Assembly: GCA_020847735.1 (NCBI GenBank) | Contig: JADLBL010000002.1 | Coordinates: forward strand, 1-64,000 | Source: Candidatus Eisenbacteria bacterium | Lineage (GTDB): Bacteria > Eisenbacteria > RBG-16-71-46 | DNA length: 64,000 nt | Direction: 5' to 3' | Shown here: piece by piece, positions 29,620 through 39,064 of the stretch | Position numbering within the stretch: position 1 is the first letter of the stretch | Layout: every line of letters begins with the position of its first letter | Translations under genes and position numbers: made by a program | Notes under the pieces: model-generated | What the model was told of the DNA's origin: nothing | Seen by the model: the letters and a program-made list of their open reading frames with translations, nothing else | Database searches by the model: none

Positions 29620-30393
29620 ATGACGTTCGATTTCTTCATCGGCATCTCGGTCGTCCTACTTGGGCTCGTCATGGGCAGCGCCGTGACCGCGCTCGCCTGG
29701 CGCGTGCCGCGCGGCGAGTCGTGGGTGCACGGCCGCTCGCGCTGCCCGAAGTGCGGCCACGTGCTGGGGGTCGCCGACCTCTTCCCGGTCCTGTCGTGGG
29801 CGGTGAACCGTGGGCGCTGCCGGCACTGCGGCGTGGGTGTGAGCGCGCGCTACCCGCTGACCGAACTGCTGTGCGCCGCGTGGGCGTTCCTGGCCTGGCA
29901 GAAGCTCGGACTGACGCCCGCCTTTCCGCTGGTCGCGTTCTGGGGCTTCCTGCTGGTCGCGCTGCTGTGGATCGACCTCGACTTCCAGCTGCTGCCCGAC
30001 GCGCTCACCCTGCCCGGCACGTTGCTCGGCATCGGCGCAGCGCTGCTGGGCCCGGGAGCGCGGCATGCGATGTTCGGCATGCTGGCGGGCGCGGGACTGC
30101 TGTGGCTCGTGGCCGAGCTCTATTTCCGGGTCCGCAAGGTCGAGGGTCTGGGCGGCGGCGACGTGAAGCTCGCGGCGATGTTCGGCGCCGTCCTCGGCGG
30201 GCCGCTCGCGCTGCTCACCATCTTCCTCGCCGCGCTCGGCGGCACCGTGTGGGCCGGAGTGCTGCTCGCGCGCGGCAAGGCCGACGGCCGCACGCCGCTG
30301 CCCTTCGGCACGATGCTCGCCCCGGCGGCGATGGTCGTGTTCCTGTGGGGCGAGCCGGCCTTCCGCTGGTACCTCGGGCTGCTCGGCCGCTGA
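29620..30393 (+). CDS. pilD: Prepilin leader peptidase/N-methyltransferase
   Basis: The product is 257 residues with about seven membrane segments. A cytosolic zinc site CPKC...CRHC lies near residues 47-72. The two catalytic aspartates are in WIDLDFQLLPD and LGGGDVKLAAM. It cleaves and N-methylates the pilin and pseudopilins encoded at 22492-25219. The Met at 29620 follows GGAGCCCGC, an acceptable ribosome site. Confidence 0.95.
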   Translation: MTFDFFIGISVVLLGLVMGSAVTALAWRVPRGESWVHGRSRCPKCGHVLGVADLFPVLSWAVNRGRCRHCGVGVSARYPLTELLCAAWAFLAWQKLGLTPAFPLVAFWGFLLVALLWIDLDFQLLPDALTLPGTLLGIGAALLGPGARHAMFGMLAGAGLLWLVAELYFRVRKVEGLGGGDVKLAAMFGAVLGGPLALLTIFLAALGGTVWAGVLLARGKADGRTPLPFGTMLAPAAMVVFLWGEPAFRWYLGLLGR

Positions 30394-30473
30394 CGCGCGC
30401 GGCGGGCGGTCGCGCCGCTTTGACCCGCGTCACGGGCGCACGGCACACTGCCCCGCCCCCCGAGGAGATCCGC

Positions 30474-31466
30474 ATGACCCGCTCGCGCATCACCGGCATC
30501 GGCTTTCACGTCCCGCCCCGCGTCGTCTCGAACCATGACCTCGAAAAGCTCATGGACACGAGCGACGCGTGGATCGTCGAGCGCACCGGCATCCGCACGC
30601 GGCACTTCGCGGACGAAGGCACGGGTTCCAGCGACCTCGGCGTCGAAGCCGCGCGCCGCGCGCTCGCCGACGCCGGTCGCGCGGCGGAGGACGTGGACTT
30701 CGTGATCTTCGCGACCACGACCTCCGACTGGATGTTCCCGGGCAACGGCGTGATCGTGCAGGAACGGCTCGGCCTCGCGACCGTGGGCGCGCTCGACGTG
30801 CGCAACGCCTGCAGCGGCTTCGTGTACGCGCTGTCGGTCGCGGACGCGTTCGTGCGCATGGGCCGCTACCGCTGCGTGCTGGTGATCGGGGCCGAGGTGC
30901 AGAGCACGGGGCTCGACCTCTCGACCGCGGGCCGCGACATGGCGGTGCTGTTCGGCGACGGCGCCGGCGCGGCCGTCGTGGAGCCGGCGGCGGAGGACGG
31001 CGGCATCCTGTCGTGGGCGCTGCACAGCGAGGGCTCGATGGCGCGGGACCTGTGGTGCGAGGCGCCGAGCTCGGCCGCGCCGGGCCGCATCACGCACGCG
31101 ATGCTCGACGAGGGGCGCCACCACCCGAGGATGAACGGCCGGCAGGTCTTCAAGAACGCGACCACGCGCTTCCCCGAGGTCATCCTCGAGGTCCTGCGCG
31201 ACGCGGGCCGCTCGCTCGAGGAAGTCGCGCTGGTGGTCCCGCACCAGGCGAACCAGCGGATCGCCGATGCGGTGGCGCAGCGGCTCGGCCTGCCGCCCGA
31301 AAAGGTCTTCCAGAACATCGGGCGCTACGGCAACACCACCGCGGCCAGCATTCCGATCGCGCTCACCGAAGCCCGGGACGCGGGGCTCGTCCGGCGCGGC
31401 GATCTCGTCGTGCTCGCGGCCTTCGGGGCCGGCTTCGCGTGGGGCGCCTGCGCGATGGTCTGGTAG
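30474..31466 (+). CDS. fabH: Beta-ketoacyl-ACP synthase III family protein
   Basis: The product is 330 residues with good ribosome site GAGGAGAT. The catalytic Cys113 is in DVRNACSGFVYAL, His257 in VPHQANQRI and Asn287 in GRYGNTTAAS, the full FabH triad. It condenses acyl-CoA with malonyl-ACP to start fatty-acid synthesis, or acts in a related thiolase-fold pathway. The 2-oxoacid dehydrogenase operon could supply branched-chain primers. Convergent with the YebC gene; a shared hairpin lies between. Confidence 0.9.
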   Translation: MTRSRITGIGFHVPPRVVSNHDLEKLMDTSDAWIVERTGIRTRHFADEGTGSSDLGVEAARRALADAGRAAEDVDFVIFATTTSDWMFPGNGVIVQERLGLATVGALDVRNACSGFVYALSVADAFVRMGRYRCVLVIGAEVQSTGLDLSTAGRDMAVLFGDGAGAAVVEPAAEDGGILSWALHSEGSMARDLWCEAPSSAAPGRITHAMLDEGRHHPRMNGRQVFKNATTRFPEVILEVLRDAGRSLEEVALVVPHQANQRIADAVAQRLGLPPEKVFQNIGRYGNTTAASIPIALTEARDAGLVRRGDLVVLAAFGAGFAWGACAMVW

Positions 31467-31470
31467 GCCC

Positions 31471-31491
31471 GCGGCGCAGGGGGGGCGCCGC
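31471..31491. terminator. Bidirectional hairpin between convergent genes
   Basis: GCGGCGC (31471-31477) pairs with GCGCCGC (31485-31491) around a G-rich loop. It sits in the 27-bp gap between the fabH-like and YebC genes. There is no U tract on either side, so termination efficiency is uncertain. Confidence 0.45.
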
Positions 31492-31493
31492 GC

Positions 31494-32216
31494 TCACGCC
31501 AGGTTGTGAAAGACCTTCTGGACGTCCTCGTCCTGCTCGAGCTTGTCCACGAGCTTGAGCACTTCGGTCGCCTGATCCTCGGGCAGCGTCGTGGGAGTGA
31601 GCGGAAGGTACTCGTGCTCGGCCGAGATCGGCGTGATGCCGCGATCCTCGATGGCCTTCTGCAGCCGGCCGAAGTCCGCGAACGCGCAGCGCACGACCAG
31701 CTGGAGCTCGCCCTTCTCGCCCGTGCTCTCGCCCATCTCCTCGAGCCCGTGATCGATCAGGTCCAGCTCCAGCGCCTCGGCGTCCAGTCCCTCGGGCTTG
31801 AGGCGGAACACGCCCATGCGCTTGAAATGAAACGCGACACTGTTGGTCGAACCCAGGTTGCCGCCGCCGCGGATGAGCGCCGCCCGCACGTTTCCGACCG
31901 TGCGGGTCGTGTTGTCGGTGGCGGTTTCGACGAGCAGGGCGATGCCGTGCGGCGCGTAGGCCTCGTAGAGGATTTCCTCGTAATCGGCCTGGTTCTGGCC
32001 CGAGGCCTTCTTGATGGCGGCCTCGACCTTGTCCTTGGGCATGTTGACCGCGCGCGCGTTCTGGATGACGCGGCGAAGCGCGGGGTTGTTCTCGGGACTC
32101 GGTCCGCCCCGTTTGACCGCGATGGTGATTTCCTTGCCGATGCGCGAGAAGGCCTTGGACATGCGGTCCCAGCGGGCGAACATCGTGGCCTTGCGGGTTT
32201 CGAAAATGCGTCCCAT
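31494..32216 (-). CDS. YebC/PmpR family DNA-binding or translation-related regulator
   Basis: The product is 240 residues. Typical stretches are [60 protein letters not shown] and [12 protein letters not shown]. The N-terminus differs from E. coli YebC ([17 protein letters not shown]), matching a form common in the FCB group. Family members have been described as transcription regulators and, more recently, as factors aiding translation of proline stretches. Confidence 0.92.
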   Translation of the reverse strand: MGRIFETRKATMFARWDRMSKAFSRIGKEITIAVKRGGPSPENNPALRRVIQNARAVNMPKDKVEAAIKKASGQNQADYEEILYEAYAPHGIALLVETATDNTTRTVGNVRAALIRGGGNLGSTNSVAFHFKRMGVFRLKPEGLDAEALELDLIDHGLEEMGESTGEKGELQLVVRCAFADFGRLQKAIEDRGITPISAEHEYLPLTPTTLPEDQATEVLKLVDKLEQDEDVQKVFHNLA

Positions 32217-32425
32217 GGTCGTTCCTGGCTCGGGATCGGAGGCGATCGGGGCTGGCGCGGGCGCGCCGCGGGGGGAAAAAGTAAGCCACGCGCGGGGGTT
32301 CCGTCGAGGCGGAGCACCCGGCACCGTTCGCGCGGGCGGATTCCGGCCGTGCCCGGAGCGGGCGCGACTGCTAGCTTCGCCGCGAAAACGCGAGTGACCC
32401 CAGGTTCCACCCCCCGGAGGACCGC

Positions 32426-33796
32426 ATGAGAAGCCTCGCCGACGTTGACCGCTGGATCGCCGATCACCTCGACGAAAGCCTCGCGGAACTCGGGAGGCTC
32501 GTCGCGCAGCCGAGCGTCGCCGCGCAGGGGCTGGGCATGGACGAGTGCGCGCGGCTCGTCGCCGCCATGCTCGAGCGCCGGGGTTTCGCCGTCGAGCTCG
32601 TCCCCTCCGGCGGCGGCCCCCCGGTGGTGCTCGGGGAACGCGCGGGACGCTCCGACCGCACGCTGCTCGTCTACAACCACTACGACGTTCAGCCGCCCGA
32701 GCCGCTCGAGCTGTGGACGAGCCCGCCCTTCGAGGCGACCCGGCGCGACGGCAAGGTCTTCGGTCGTGGCGTGAGTGACGACAAGGGGCACATCGTCTCG
32801 CGACTGCTGGCGATCGACGCGCTGCTCGCCACCCGCGGAGAGCTGCCGTGCCGAGTCAAGTTCGTGATCGAGGGCGAGGAGGAAGTCGGCAGCGTTCACC
32901 TGCCGGCATTCGTGCGCGCCCACCGCGAGCGCCTCGCGGGGGACGCCTGCCTGTGGGAATTCGGCCAGGTGGACGACCGCGGCGTGCCCATGCAGTTCGC
33001 CGGATTGCGCGGCATCTGCTACGTGGAGCTGTCGGTCGAGACGGCCTCCCTCGACGTGCACTCGGGGCTCGGCGGCTCGATCTTCCCGAACGCGGCCTGG
33101 CGGCTCACCTGGGCGCTCGCCAGCCTCAAGGGCAGGGACGAGCGCATCCGCATTCCCGGCTGGTACGACGACGTGCGCCCGCCGAGCGCCCGCGACCGGG
33201 AGCTCATGGCGGCGCTGCCCGACACCGCTCCGGCCTATCGCGAACGCTACGGCGTTCGCGGATTCCTGCGCGGCATGGAAGGGGGCGTTGACCTGCGCAT
33301 CGCCGAGGTCTTCGAGCCGACCTGCACCCTGTGCGGGCTCGACTCCGGCTACCAGGGGCCGGGCTCGAAAACCGTGCTGCCCGCGAGGGCTTCGGCCAAG
33401 GTGGACTTCCGCATCGTGCCCGACCAGACGCCCGAGGACCTACTGCCGAAGCTGCGCGCGCACCTCGACGCACAGGGATTCCCTGACGTCACGATCACCT
33501 TCCTCGGCGGCAATCCCGCGGGCCGGACCGATCCCGACGACCCCTTCGTCTCCCTGGTTTCCGACACGGCCGCGCCCGTGTACGGGGTGCCCATGCAGAT
33601 CGTTCCGATGATCGGGGGCTCGGGGCCCAACCACTGCTTCCTGCACGAGTTGAAGGTGCCGGTCGCGTGCGCGGGGCTCGGCTACCCGGACACGCGGGCG
33701 CACGCGCCGGACGAGAATCTGCGCGTGGACCACTACGCGAACCACGCCCGGCACATGGCGCGCATCCTCGAGGCGTTCGGAAGCCCGGCCAGCTAG
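32426..33796 (+). CDS. M20 family metallopeptidase (dipeptidase-like)
   Basis: The product is 456 residues with ribosome site GGAGG seven bases upstream. Zinc-site motifs are [25 protein letters not shown] and EGEEEVGS, with the terminal His in [12 protein letters not shown]. The lid domain carries LDVHSGLGG. It has no signal peptide, so it is probably cytosolic and cleaves dipeptides or N-acyl amino acids. It is divergent from the YebC gene across a 209-bp promoter region. Confidence 0.92.
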   Translation: MRSLADVDRWIADHLDESLAELGRLVAQPSVAAQGLGMDECARLVAAMLERRGFAVELVPSGGGPPVVLGERAGRSDRTLLVYNHYDVQPPEPLELWTSPPFEATRRDGKVFGRGVSDDKGHIVSRLLAIDALLATRGELPCRVKFVIEGEEEVGSVHLPAFVRAHRERLAGDACLWEFGQVDDRGVPMQFAGLRGICYVELSVETASLDVHSGLGGSIFPNAAWRLTWALASLKGRDERIRIPGWYDDVRPPSARDRELMAALPDTAPAYRERYGVRGFLRGMEGGVDLRIAEVFEPTCTLCGLDSGYQGPGSKTVLPARASAKVDFRIVPDQTPEDLLPKLRAHLDAQGFPDVTITFLGGNPAGRTDPDDPFVSLVSDTAAPVYGVPMQIVPMIGGSGPNHCFLHELKVPVACAGLGYPDTRAHAPDENLRVDHYANHARHMARILEAFGSPAS

Positions 33797-33804
33797 ACGA
33801 CATT

Positions 33805-33947
33805 CAGCGATTCGGCATCCGAGGCTCGGCGGCGGTGCGTCCGGCGAGGGCGAAGCCATGGATGGCGAGAGCCCGAGTGGATGCAGCGCAGCGAGGCAGG
33901 GAGCCGAGCAAGCGGGCCGCCGCCGAGCCTCGGATGCCGAACCGCAG
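33805..33947. repeat. 143-bp inverted-repeat (MITE/REP-like) element
   Basis: The left arm 33805-33835 and right arm 33917-33947 are 31-base inverted repeats with 29 matches; the core is TTCGGCATCCGAGGCTCGG. The 81-bp centre has no gene. A 13-base exact piece (GATTCGGCATCCG) with further similarity occurs at 2650, upstream of the ThrE-like gene, suggesting a dispersed family. Such structures are usually non-autonomous mobile elements, often moved by a transposase elsewhere. Confidence 0.75.
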
Positions 33948-34067
33948 AAACCTGTTCGGCCCCTCCGCGGGCCGGTCCGAACACGGCCGTATCCGGCGCG
34001 TCGCCCTCGCGTGTATCCTGCACGCGAAGCCGCGCGGTTCGAAGAACGCGCAGCACGGGGGTCACCG

Positions 34068-35078
34068 ATGCGATCCACGCGTTACGCCGCGATGCTGGCG
34101 CTCGGCTACACCGTCGTCGCGACCGCCTACATCCTCGTCTCGAGCAGCATCGCCGCCCGGATCTCGACGAACATCGAGGAACTCGAGACGATCGAGACGA
34201 TCAAGGGCGTGCTCTACGTGGTCGTGACCGCCATCGCGATCTTCCTCGGCGCGCGCTGGATGTTCGTCCGGGTGGATCGAATGCACGACCATCTGGTCGC
34301 CCGCGATCGAGCGATCGTCGAGAACGAGCGCCGCGTCTTCGCCGGTTTCATCGCCGGCACCATCGCCCACGACGCGAACAACGTGCTGGTCGCGGTGATC
34401 TCCGACCTCGACGCGCTGGAGCGATCCAGGCCCCAGGGTGATCCGACCATGAATCGGCTGCAGGTTTCGGTCGAGCGGCTGGTGGCGCTCAACCAGCGGC
34501 TGCTCGTCACCGCGCGGCGCGGACGGGCGACCCGTGCCGAGGACGTGGACCTCGTTCCCAACATCGAGGAGACGCTGGCGGTGGCCCGATCGCACGCGGC
34601 CGTGCGAAGCTGCCGCCTCGAGTTCGTCCGCTCGGGCCCGGTCCGCCTGCACACGCACGCCCTGCTCGTGCAGCAGATCCTCTCGAACCTGGTCGTCAAC
34701 GCCGCCGAGGCGACGGGCGGTCGCGGCCGCATCGAGGTCCGTCTCCGCGATTCGCCGACCGAGGTGACCCTGGAGGTGCACGACGACGGGCCCGGCATTC
34801 CGGTCGAGCGCCGCGCGACCCTCTTCGAATCCCTCGAATCCACGAAACCCGACGGCTCCGGGCTCGGACTCTTCTCGGTCCGGTCCTGCGTCTCCGCCCT
34901 GGGCGGGACCGTCGAAGTCGGCGACTCGCCGCTCGGGGGCGCCTGTTTCCGTGTGGTGCTTCGCGAACTGCCTCGCGACTCCGGCGGAGCGGGGATGGCC
35001 GCCGGTTCCCGGCCCTTCGGTCCGCCCGCGCCCGACTCCAGGCACGGACGCCAGCGGGCGACGGCGCCCGAGGCGTAG
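34068..35078 (+). CDS. Membrane-bound sensor histidine kinase
   Basis: The product is 336 residues. Two N-terminal transmembrane helices flank a very short periplasmic loop (about 30 residues). The H box is FIAGTIAHDANNVLVAVISD, like the AHDFNN class of orphan-type kinases. N box ILSNLVVNAAEA, G1 DDGPGIP and G2 GSGLGLF complete the HATPase domain. With so little periplasmic sequence it may sense a membrane or cytosolic cue. No response regulator gene is adjacent. The ATG at 34068 was chosen because the upstream extension runs into the inverted-repeat element. Confidence 0.88.
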   Translation: MRSTRYAAMLALGYTVVATAYILVSSSIAARISTNIEELETIETIKGVLYVVVTAIAIFLGARWMFVRVDRMHDHLVARDRAIVENERRVFAGFIAGTIAHDANNVLVAVISDLDALERSRPQGDPTMNRLQVSVERLVALNQRLLVTARRGRATRAEDVDLVPNIEETLAVARSHAAVRSCRLEFVRSGPVRLHTHALLVQQILSNLVVNAAEATGGRGRIEVRLRDSPTEVTLEVHDDGPGIPVERRATLFESLESTKPDGSGLGLFSVRSCVSALGGTVEVGDSPLGGACFRVVLRELPRDSGGAGMAAGSRPFGPPAPDSRHGRQRATAPEA

Positions 35079-35183
35079 CGCGGGCCCCGGCCTTCCGGGT
35101 GGCGGCGGCGCCCCGGGCCGCCGATAACGACGGCGAGCCGGGGCGCAGGGCCCCGACGTGATTTTCGGACCACGGGGACTCCG

Positions 35184-36545
35184 TTGCCTTCGACCAGCCT
35201 GGGTGCGGGCGGAATCGCCGCGGACCCGCCGCTCTCCCGCGCCTACGCGCCCCTCGCCGCCGCGGCGCTGCTCACCGCGCTCGCCGGGCCGGTTCTCAAT
35301 CTGGAACTGGCTCGCGACCCGAGTCCGGCCTCCGCCCTCGCGGGCTTCTGGCTCGGCTACTCGGTGCTGCTGCTCCTCGAAGCCGCGTGCGTGGTGTGGC
35401 AGTCCACCTCGCTCGCGTTCCTGGGCACGCCTCGCGCCCGCCGCCGCCTCGGCTGGCTGGCGCTGGCGACAGGCACGGCGACCTCCGTGCTGGTGTGGCT
35501 CGCCGGTCAGCCCGCGAGCTCCGCCTGGCTGTTCCGCGAAGTGGTGCCGACGAGCCGTGACGCCGCCCTCACCGCCGCGAACGTCCTGCGCGCGCTCGCG
35601 CCGCTGCCCGCGATCGTCGCGCTGCGCGGGGTGCTGGCCGCGAGCGTGCTGCGCGACGGGCGCGGAGCGGCGATCCCCGCGGCGCTGCTCGCGCGCCTGG
35701 CGGTCCTTTCGGCCTGGCCGCTTCTGCCGCATGGCGGGACGGGCGTCCGATCGGCCTGCGAAGCCCTGCTGGCGGGAGGCGTGATCGAGCTCGTCGTGCT
35801 CGCGCTCGCGCGCTCGGCCGCGCTCCCGCACGCGGCGCATCACGTTCCGCCCGCCGCGGCCCGGGTGGCCGCGGTCGCGGCCCCGCTGGTGGCCGCGACG
35901 CTCGCCTGGGCGGCGCTGCGCCCGGGCCTGCACGCCGTGCTCGGCCGGCTCGATCACCCCGAACTCGCACAGGCACGCTTCGGACTCGTGTTCGCCGTGT
36001 TCATGGCGCTGTGCGCGCCCGTGTGGGCCCTGCGCGATCTTGCGCTGCTGGCCGAGGGGGCGGGCGCCTCGCGCGATTCGGTTCGCCGCTTCGCCGGCCG
36101 CGTCGCGGCGGCGGCCTCGATCGCGTTCGCGGCGGTGCTGGTCGGGGCCGCGCTCCGTCCCGACATGGGGTCCGCGCTCGGCTTCGGTCCTGCGACGGGC
36201 GAGTTCGCGTGGGCGGCCGTGGCGCTGCTGACGCTGGCGCCCGCACTGGTCGCGGCGCGCATGCCGGCGCAGGGGCAGCTGATCGCGCGACACGTCACGA
36301 GCGTCTTCGGGTGGGCGCCGGCGCTGAGGCTGGCGCTGACGGTGGGGCTCGGGCTGATCGCCGCGCGCTTCGCACCGCGAATGGACGGCGCGACGCTCGG
36401 CGCGGCGCTGCTGCTCGCCGGCGAGGTCTTCGAGGTCTGGGCCTACGAGCGCGCCGTCGCGCTCACGCCCGGGTCGGACAGGCCGCAGGACGTGAGTACG
36501 CCCCACGCGGACGGCTCTCCCGATTCGATCGCGAGGGCGGCGTGA
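35184..36545 (+). CDS. Polytopic membrane protein upstream of apbE
   Basis: The product is 453 residues from a TTG. About twelve hydrophobic segments are spread over residues 20-425, with a hydrophilic tail. I recognise no family signature; the size and topology recall MATE/flippase-type transporters (RDAALTAANVLRALAPLPAIVAL). Its stop overlaps the apbE start (TGATG), so it is co-translated with the flavin transferase. It could be the membrane component of that system. Confidence 0.65.
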   Translation: MPSTSLGAGGIAADPPLSRAYAPLAAAALLTALAGPVLNLELARDPSPASALAGFWLGYSVLLLLEAACVVWQSTSLAFLGTPRARRRLGWLALATGTATSVLVWLAGQPASSAWLFREVVPTSRDAALTAANVLRALAPLPAIVALRGVLAASVLRDGRGAAIPAALLARLAVLSAWPLLPHGGTGVRSACEALLAGGVIELVVLALARSAALPHAAHHVPPAAARVAAVAAPLVAATLAWAALRPGLHAVLGRLDHPELAQARFGLVFAVFMALCAPVWALRDLALLAEGAGASRDSVRRFAGRVAAAASIAFAAVLVGAALRPDMGSALGFGPATGEFAWAAVALLTLAPALVAARMPAQGQLIARHVTSVFGWAPALRLALTVGLGLIAARFAPRMDGATLGAALLLAGEVFEVWAYERAVALTPGSDRPQDVSTPHADGSPDSIARAA

Positions 36546-37591
36546 TGGTCCGCCCCGGCGCCCGGCTCGTCGCCCTCGCGGCGTTGCTGGCGATCGGCAC
36601 GGGCGCCGCGCCGCGCTCGGTGACCTACCCCGGCCGCACGATGGGGACCTACGTGAACGTGACGCTGGTAACCCCCGACTCCGCGGCGAGCGCACCGCTG
36701 GCCGCGACCGCGCTGGCGGTCTTCCACCGCACCGACTCGCTGATGAGCAACTGGACCACGTCCAGCGAAGTGGCCCGGCTCAATCGCGAAGCCGCGGCGG
36801 GTCCGGTCACCGTGCAGCCCGAAGTCGCGAGGGTGCTGGAGGTGGCGCTCGACCTGTACGCCGAAACCGACCGGACTTTCGACGTGACGGTGGAGCCGCT
36901 GGTTCGCGCCTGGGGTTTTCTCGGCGGGCACCCGCACGTTCCGTCGGACTCGGCGGCGGCCGAGGCGTTCCGGCGTGTCGGCGCGGACCAGGTTCACTTC
37001 GACCCCGCGACGCGGACGCTGCGTTTCGCGAATCCCGGCGTGCGCGTGGATCTTGGCGGCATCGCCAAAGGCTGGGCGGTGGACGTCGCGGCGGAGTCCC
37101 TGCGCGCACACGGCGTGCACGACGCGCTCGTGGACCTGACGGGCAACATGAACGCGATGGGCCATCCCGCGGGATCCGAGGCCTGGCGGATCGGCATTCG
37201 CGACCCGCGCGATCGGGTGCCGTGGTTCGCCCGCATCACCCTGCGCGACGAAGCGATCTCGACCTCGGGCAAGTACGAGCAGTTCGTGGCGGCGGACGGC
37301 CGGACCTTCGGACACATCATGGATCCGCGCACGGGCCGCCCGGCCGAGGGTCTCATCTCGGTGACGCTCGTCTCGAAGAGCGCCTTCACCTGCGACGCCT
37401 GGGACACACCGTTGTTCGTTCTCGGCACCGAAGCGGCGAAGGCGAAGGCGCTCGCCCACCCCGAGTTCGAGGCGATCCTGGTCGAACCCGGTCGCGATGG
37501 TGTGGACACGGTGTGGGTGGAGTCGTCGCTCCTCGATCGCTTCCACCTCGAGCCCTCAGCGGCCGGATTCCTCCGCGTGCGGTCCTTCTAA
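36545..37591 (+). CDS. apbE: FAD:protein FMN transferase ApbE
   Basis: The product is 348 residues with an N-terminal signal segment. Motifs TYPGRTMGTYVNVTL, VDLGGIAKGWAVD, AISTSGKYEQF and FGHIMDPRTGRPA are all present. ApbE attaches FMN covalently to Ser/Thr of exported proteins, using FAD and Mg. The usual GG(D/N) in the substrate-site loop reads TGNMNAMG here. It lies upstream of a CX5CH lipoprotein, a dihaem lipoprotein, TlpA, DUF4266 and DUF3570 genes, a neighbourhood suggesting an extracytosolic redox system. Confidence 0.93.
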   Translation: MVRPGARLVALAALLAIGTGAAPRSVTYPGRTMGTYVNVTLVTPDSAASAPLAATALAVFHRTDSLMSNWTTSSEVARLNREAAAGPVTVQPEVARVLEVALDLYAETDRTFDVTVEPLVRAWGFLGGHPHVPSDSAAAEAFRRVGADQVHFDPATRTLRFANPGVRVDLGGIAKGWAVDVAAESLRAHGVHDALVDLTGNMNAMGHPAGSEAWRIGIRDPRDRVPWFARITLRDEAISTSGKYEQFVAADGRTFGHIMDPRTGRPAEGLISVTLVSKSAFTCDAWDTPLFVLGTEAAKAKALAHPEFEAILVEPGRDGVDTVWVESSLLDRFHLEPSAAGFLRVRSF

Positions 37592-37745
37592 TGTAGTCGG
37601 CCATTCCGTGCGGAGCGCGGTGCCGGCCCCTCCGCATGCACATGAGAGCGCGCACTCGCGGCCCGCTCCGCTTTCCGGGTCATTTCCCGGTATCCGGCGC
37701 CGAGGCACGACGCTTGCCCTGCACACCGCGTCCAACCCGACGGAC

Positions 37746-37820
37746 CTTGTGCCCGACGCGCACAAGCGAAGCCACAAACGACTTGCAGGCGCAACACGGA
37801 GCGCGTGCCCCCGCAATTGC
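37746..37820. promoter_or_regulatory. Two palindromes in the leader of the 18-gene run
   Basis: CTTGTGC (37746-37752) and GCACAAG (37760-37766) form an inverted repeat around seven bases. CCGCAATTGCGG at 37809-37820 is a perfect 12-base palindrome; a near copy lies at 14466. Both sit in the 299-bp gap (37592-37890) before the CX5CH lipoprotein gene, which otherwise holds no gene. They are candidate operator sites; no -10/-35 pair is convincing. Confidence 0.35.
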
Positions 37821-37890
37821 GGCTCGGGGTCGCGATTCGCAACGGAGCGCCTTGCACATTCGCAGTTTGAGTCCAGGAGAGGCGGAGCAC

Positions 37891-38346
37891 GTGAATCGGT
37901 TCACGAAGTCGGTGAGAAGCACGCGGCATTGCGCGCTGGCGATCCTGCTGGGATCGCCGTTGGTCGCGCTCGGCTGTGCCTCCCCGACCGCTCCACCTGC
38001 GCCGCCTTCGGGCGGCAAGACCTTCAACGGCAGCTATTCCGACTTCGTCGCCCAGGTCGAACCGGTGATCCAGCGCCGTGGTTGCGACACCGGTGGGGAT
38101 TGCCACGGCGGTGGTCCACGCGGGGCGTTCGAGCTCTCGCCCTCGGGTTCCAAGAACACGCGGTTCGATTTCGACCAGGTCTCGCTTCAGGTCAATCCGG
38201 TGACGCCGGACTCGAGCCGCATCCTCACCAAGCCGCTGGCGCTCGCCGCCGGCGGTGTGCCCCACTCGTTCAAGCCCTTCGCCAGCACCGCCGACACCGA
38301 CTTCGTCGCGATCCGCACCTGGGTGCTCGCCGGGGTGACGCCATGA
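37891..38346 (+). CDS. Small lipoprotein with CX5CH haem-like motif
   Basis: The product is 151 residues from a GTG with GGAGAGGCGGAG upstream. The signal peptide ends at lipobox LVALGC (Cys29). A Pro/Ala linker leads to a motif with Cys65 and Cys71-His72 (CDTGGDCHGG). This CX5CH spacing is not the classical CXXCH; similar Cys-His sites occur in small cytochrome-like or copper-binding lipoproteins. It may bind haem or a metal. It overlaps the next gene (ATGA) and begins the long gene run. Confidence 0.75.
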   Translation: MNRFTKSVRSTRHCALAILLGSPLVALGCASPTAPPAPPSGGKTFNGSYSDFVAQVEPVIQRRGCDTGGDCHGGGPRGAFELSPSGSKNTRFDFDQVSLQVNPVTPDSSRILTKPLALAAGGVPHSFKPFASTADTDFVAIRTWVLAGVTP

Positions 38347-39029
38347 CGCCCGTCCGCGCCGGCATGCTCGCGTTCGTGGCCTCGCTCGCGCTGGCCGCCG
38401 CGCCCGCGCACGCGCAGGACGCGCCCGCCGACAGCGCCGCCGGCTCGGAAGTCGCCGTGGGCGCGGAAGCCGCGTCCCCCGTGGCGCCGGCGCCGCCCGC
38501 GCACCGGCGCGACGGCCTCGAAGCGCTCGTGCCCGCGCTCGCCGAGAACGCCTACACGCTCGAGTCCGGTCCACGGCCGTTTCTCGACCGGCTGGCGGTG
38601 ACCCCGGCCTTCGGCGCGCTCGGATCCGAACGGCTGTTCGCGATCCGGGTGGCCTACAACCCGAATCGCTGGCTCGGCTACGAAGCCGAGCTCGCCCACA
38701 ACCCCAGCCAGGCGGTGCACGCGATCCTCCACCGCCTGAGCATTCTCGTTCGCCGCCCGCTGTCCGGGCGGCTGCAGCCCTACGTCACTGCCGGCTACGG
38801 CATGGCGGTCGTCCTCCCCGGACGATCCGTGAACGCGGATGCCGTCACCAAGAACATGCTCGCGCTGGGCGGCGGGCTGGAGCTGTACATCCGGGACGAT
38901 CTCGCGCTTCGGGCGGAGATGCGGCGCAGCACCGTCTTCGGACGCCAGGCGAACCGTGAAGGTCTGGTCGCGTACGACTACGCGGAGCAGACCCTGGGTC
39001 TCGCGTTCTACCGGACCATCAGGCCGTGA
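38343..39029 (+). CDS. Small outer-membrane beta-barrel protein
   Basis: The product is 228 residues with signal peptide ending AHAQ. After an Ala/Pro linker, residues about 85-228 show alternating strands typical of an eight-stranded OmpA-like barrel (FAIRVAYNPNRWLGYEAELAHN...LQPYVTAGYGMAVVLPG...LGLAFYRTIRP), with a terminal hydrophobic strand. It probably sits in the outer membrane with its partner lipoproteins. Confidence 0.75.
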   Translation: MTPVRAGMLAFVASLALAAAPAHAQDAPADSAAGSEVAVGAEAASPVAPAPPAHRRDGLEALVPALAENAYTLESGPRPFLDRLAVTPAFGALGSERLFAIRVAYNPNRWLGYEAELAHNPSQAVHAILHRLSILVRRPLSGRLQPYVTAGYGMAVVLPGRSVNADAVTKNMLALGGGLELYIRDDLALRAEMRRSTVFGRQANREGLVAYDYAEQTLGLAFYRTIRP

Positions 39030-39064
39030 CCCACGGATCCTCGACCGGAGGTCAAAGCGACATC

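Noticed and set aside
33858-34067. In-frame upstream extension of the histidine kinase
   Set aside because: The extension translates the inverted-repeat element and has no signal or domain; the ATG at 34068 gives a normal membrane start.
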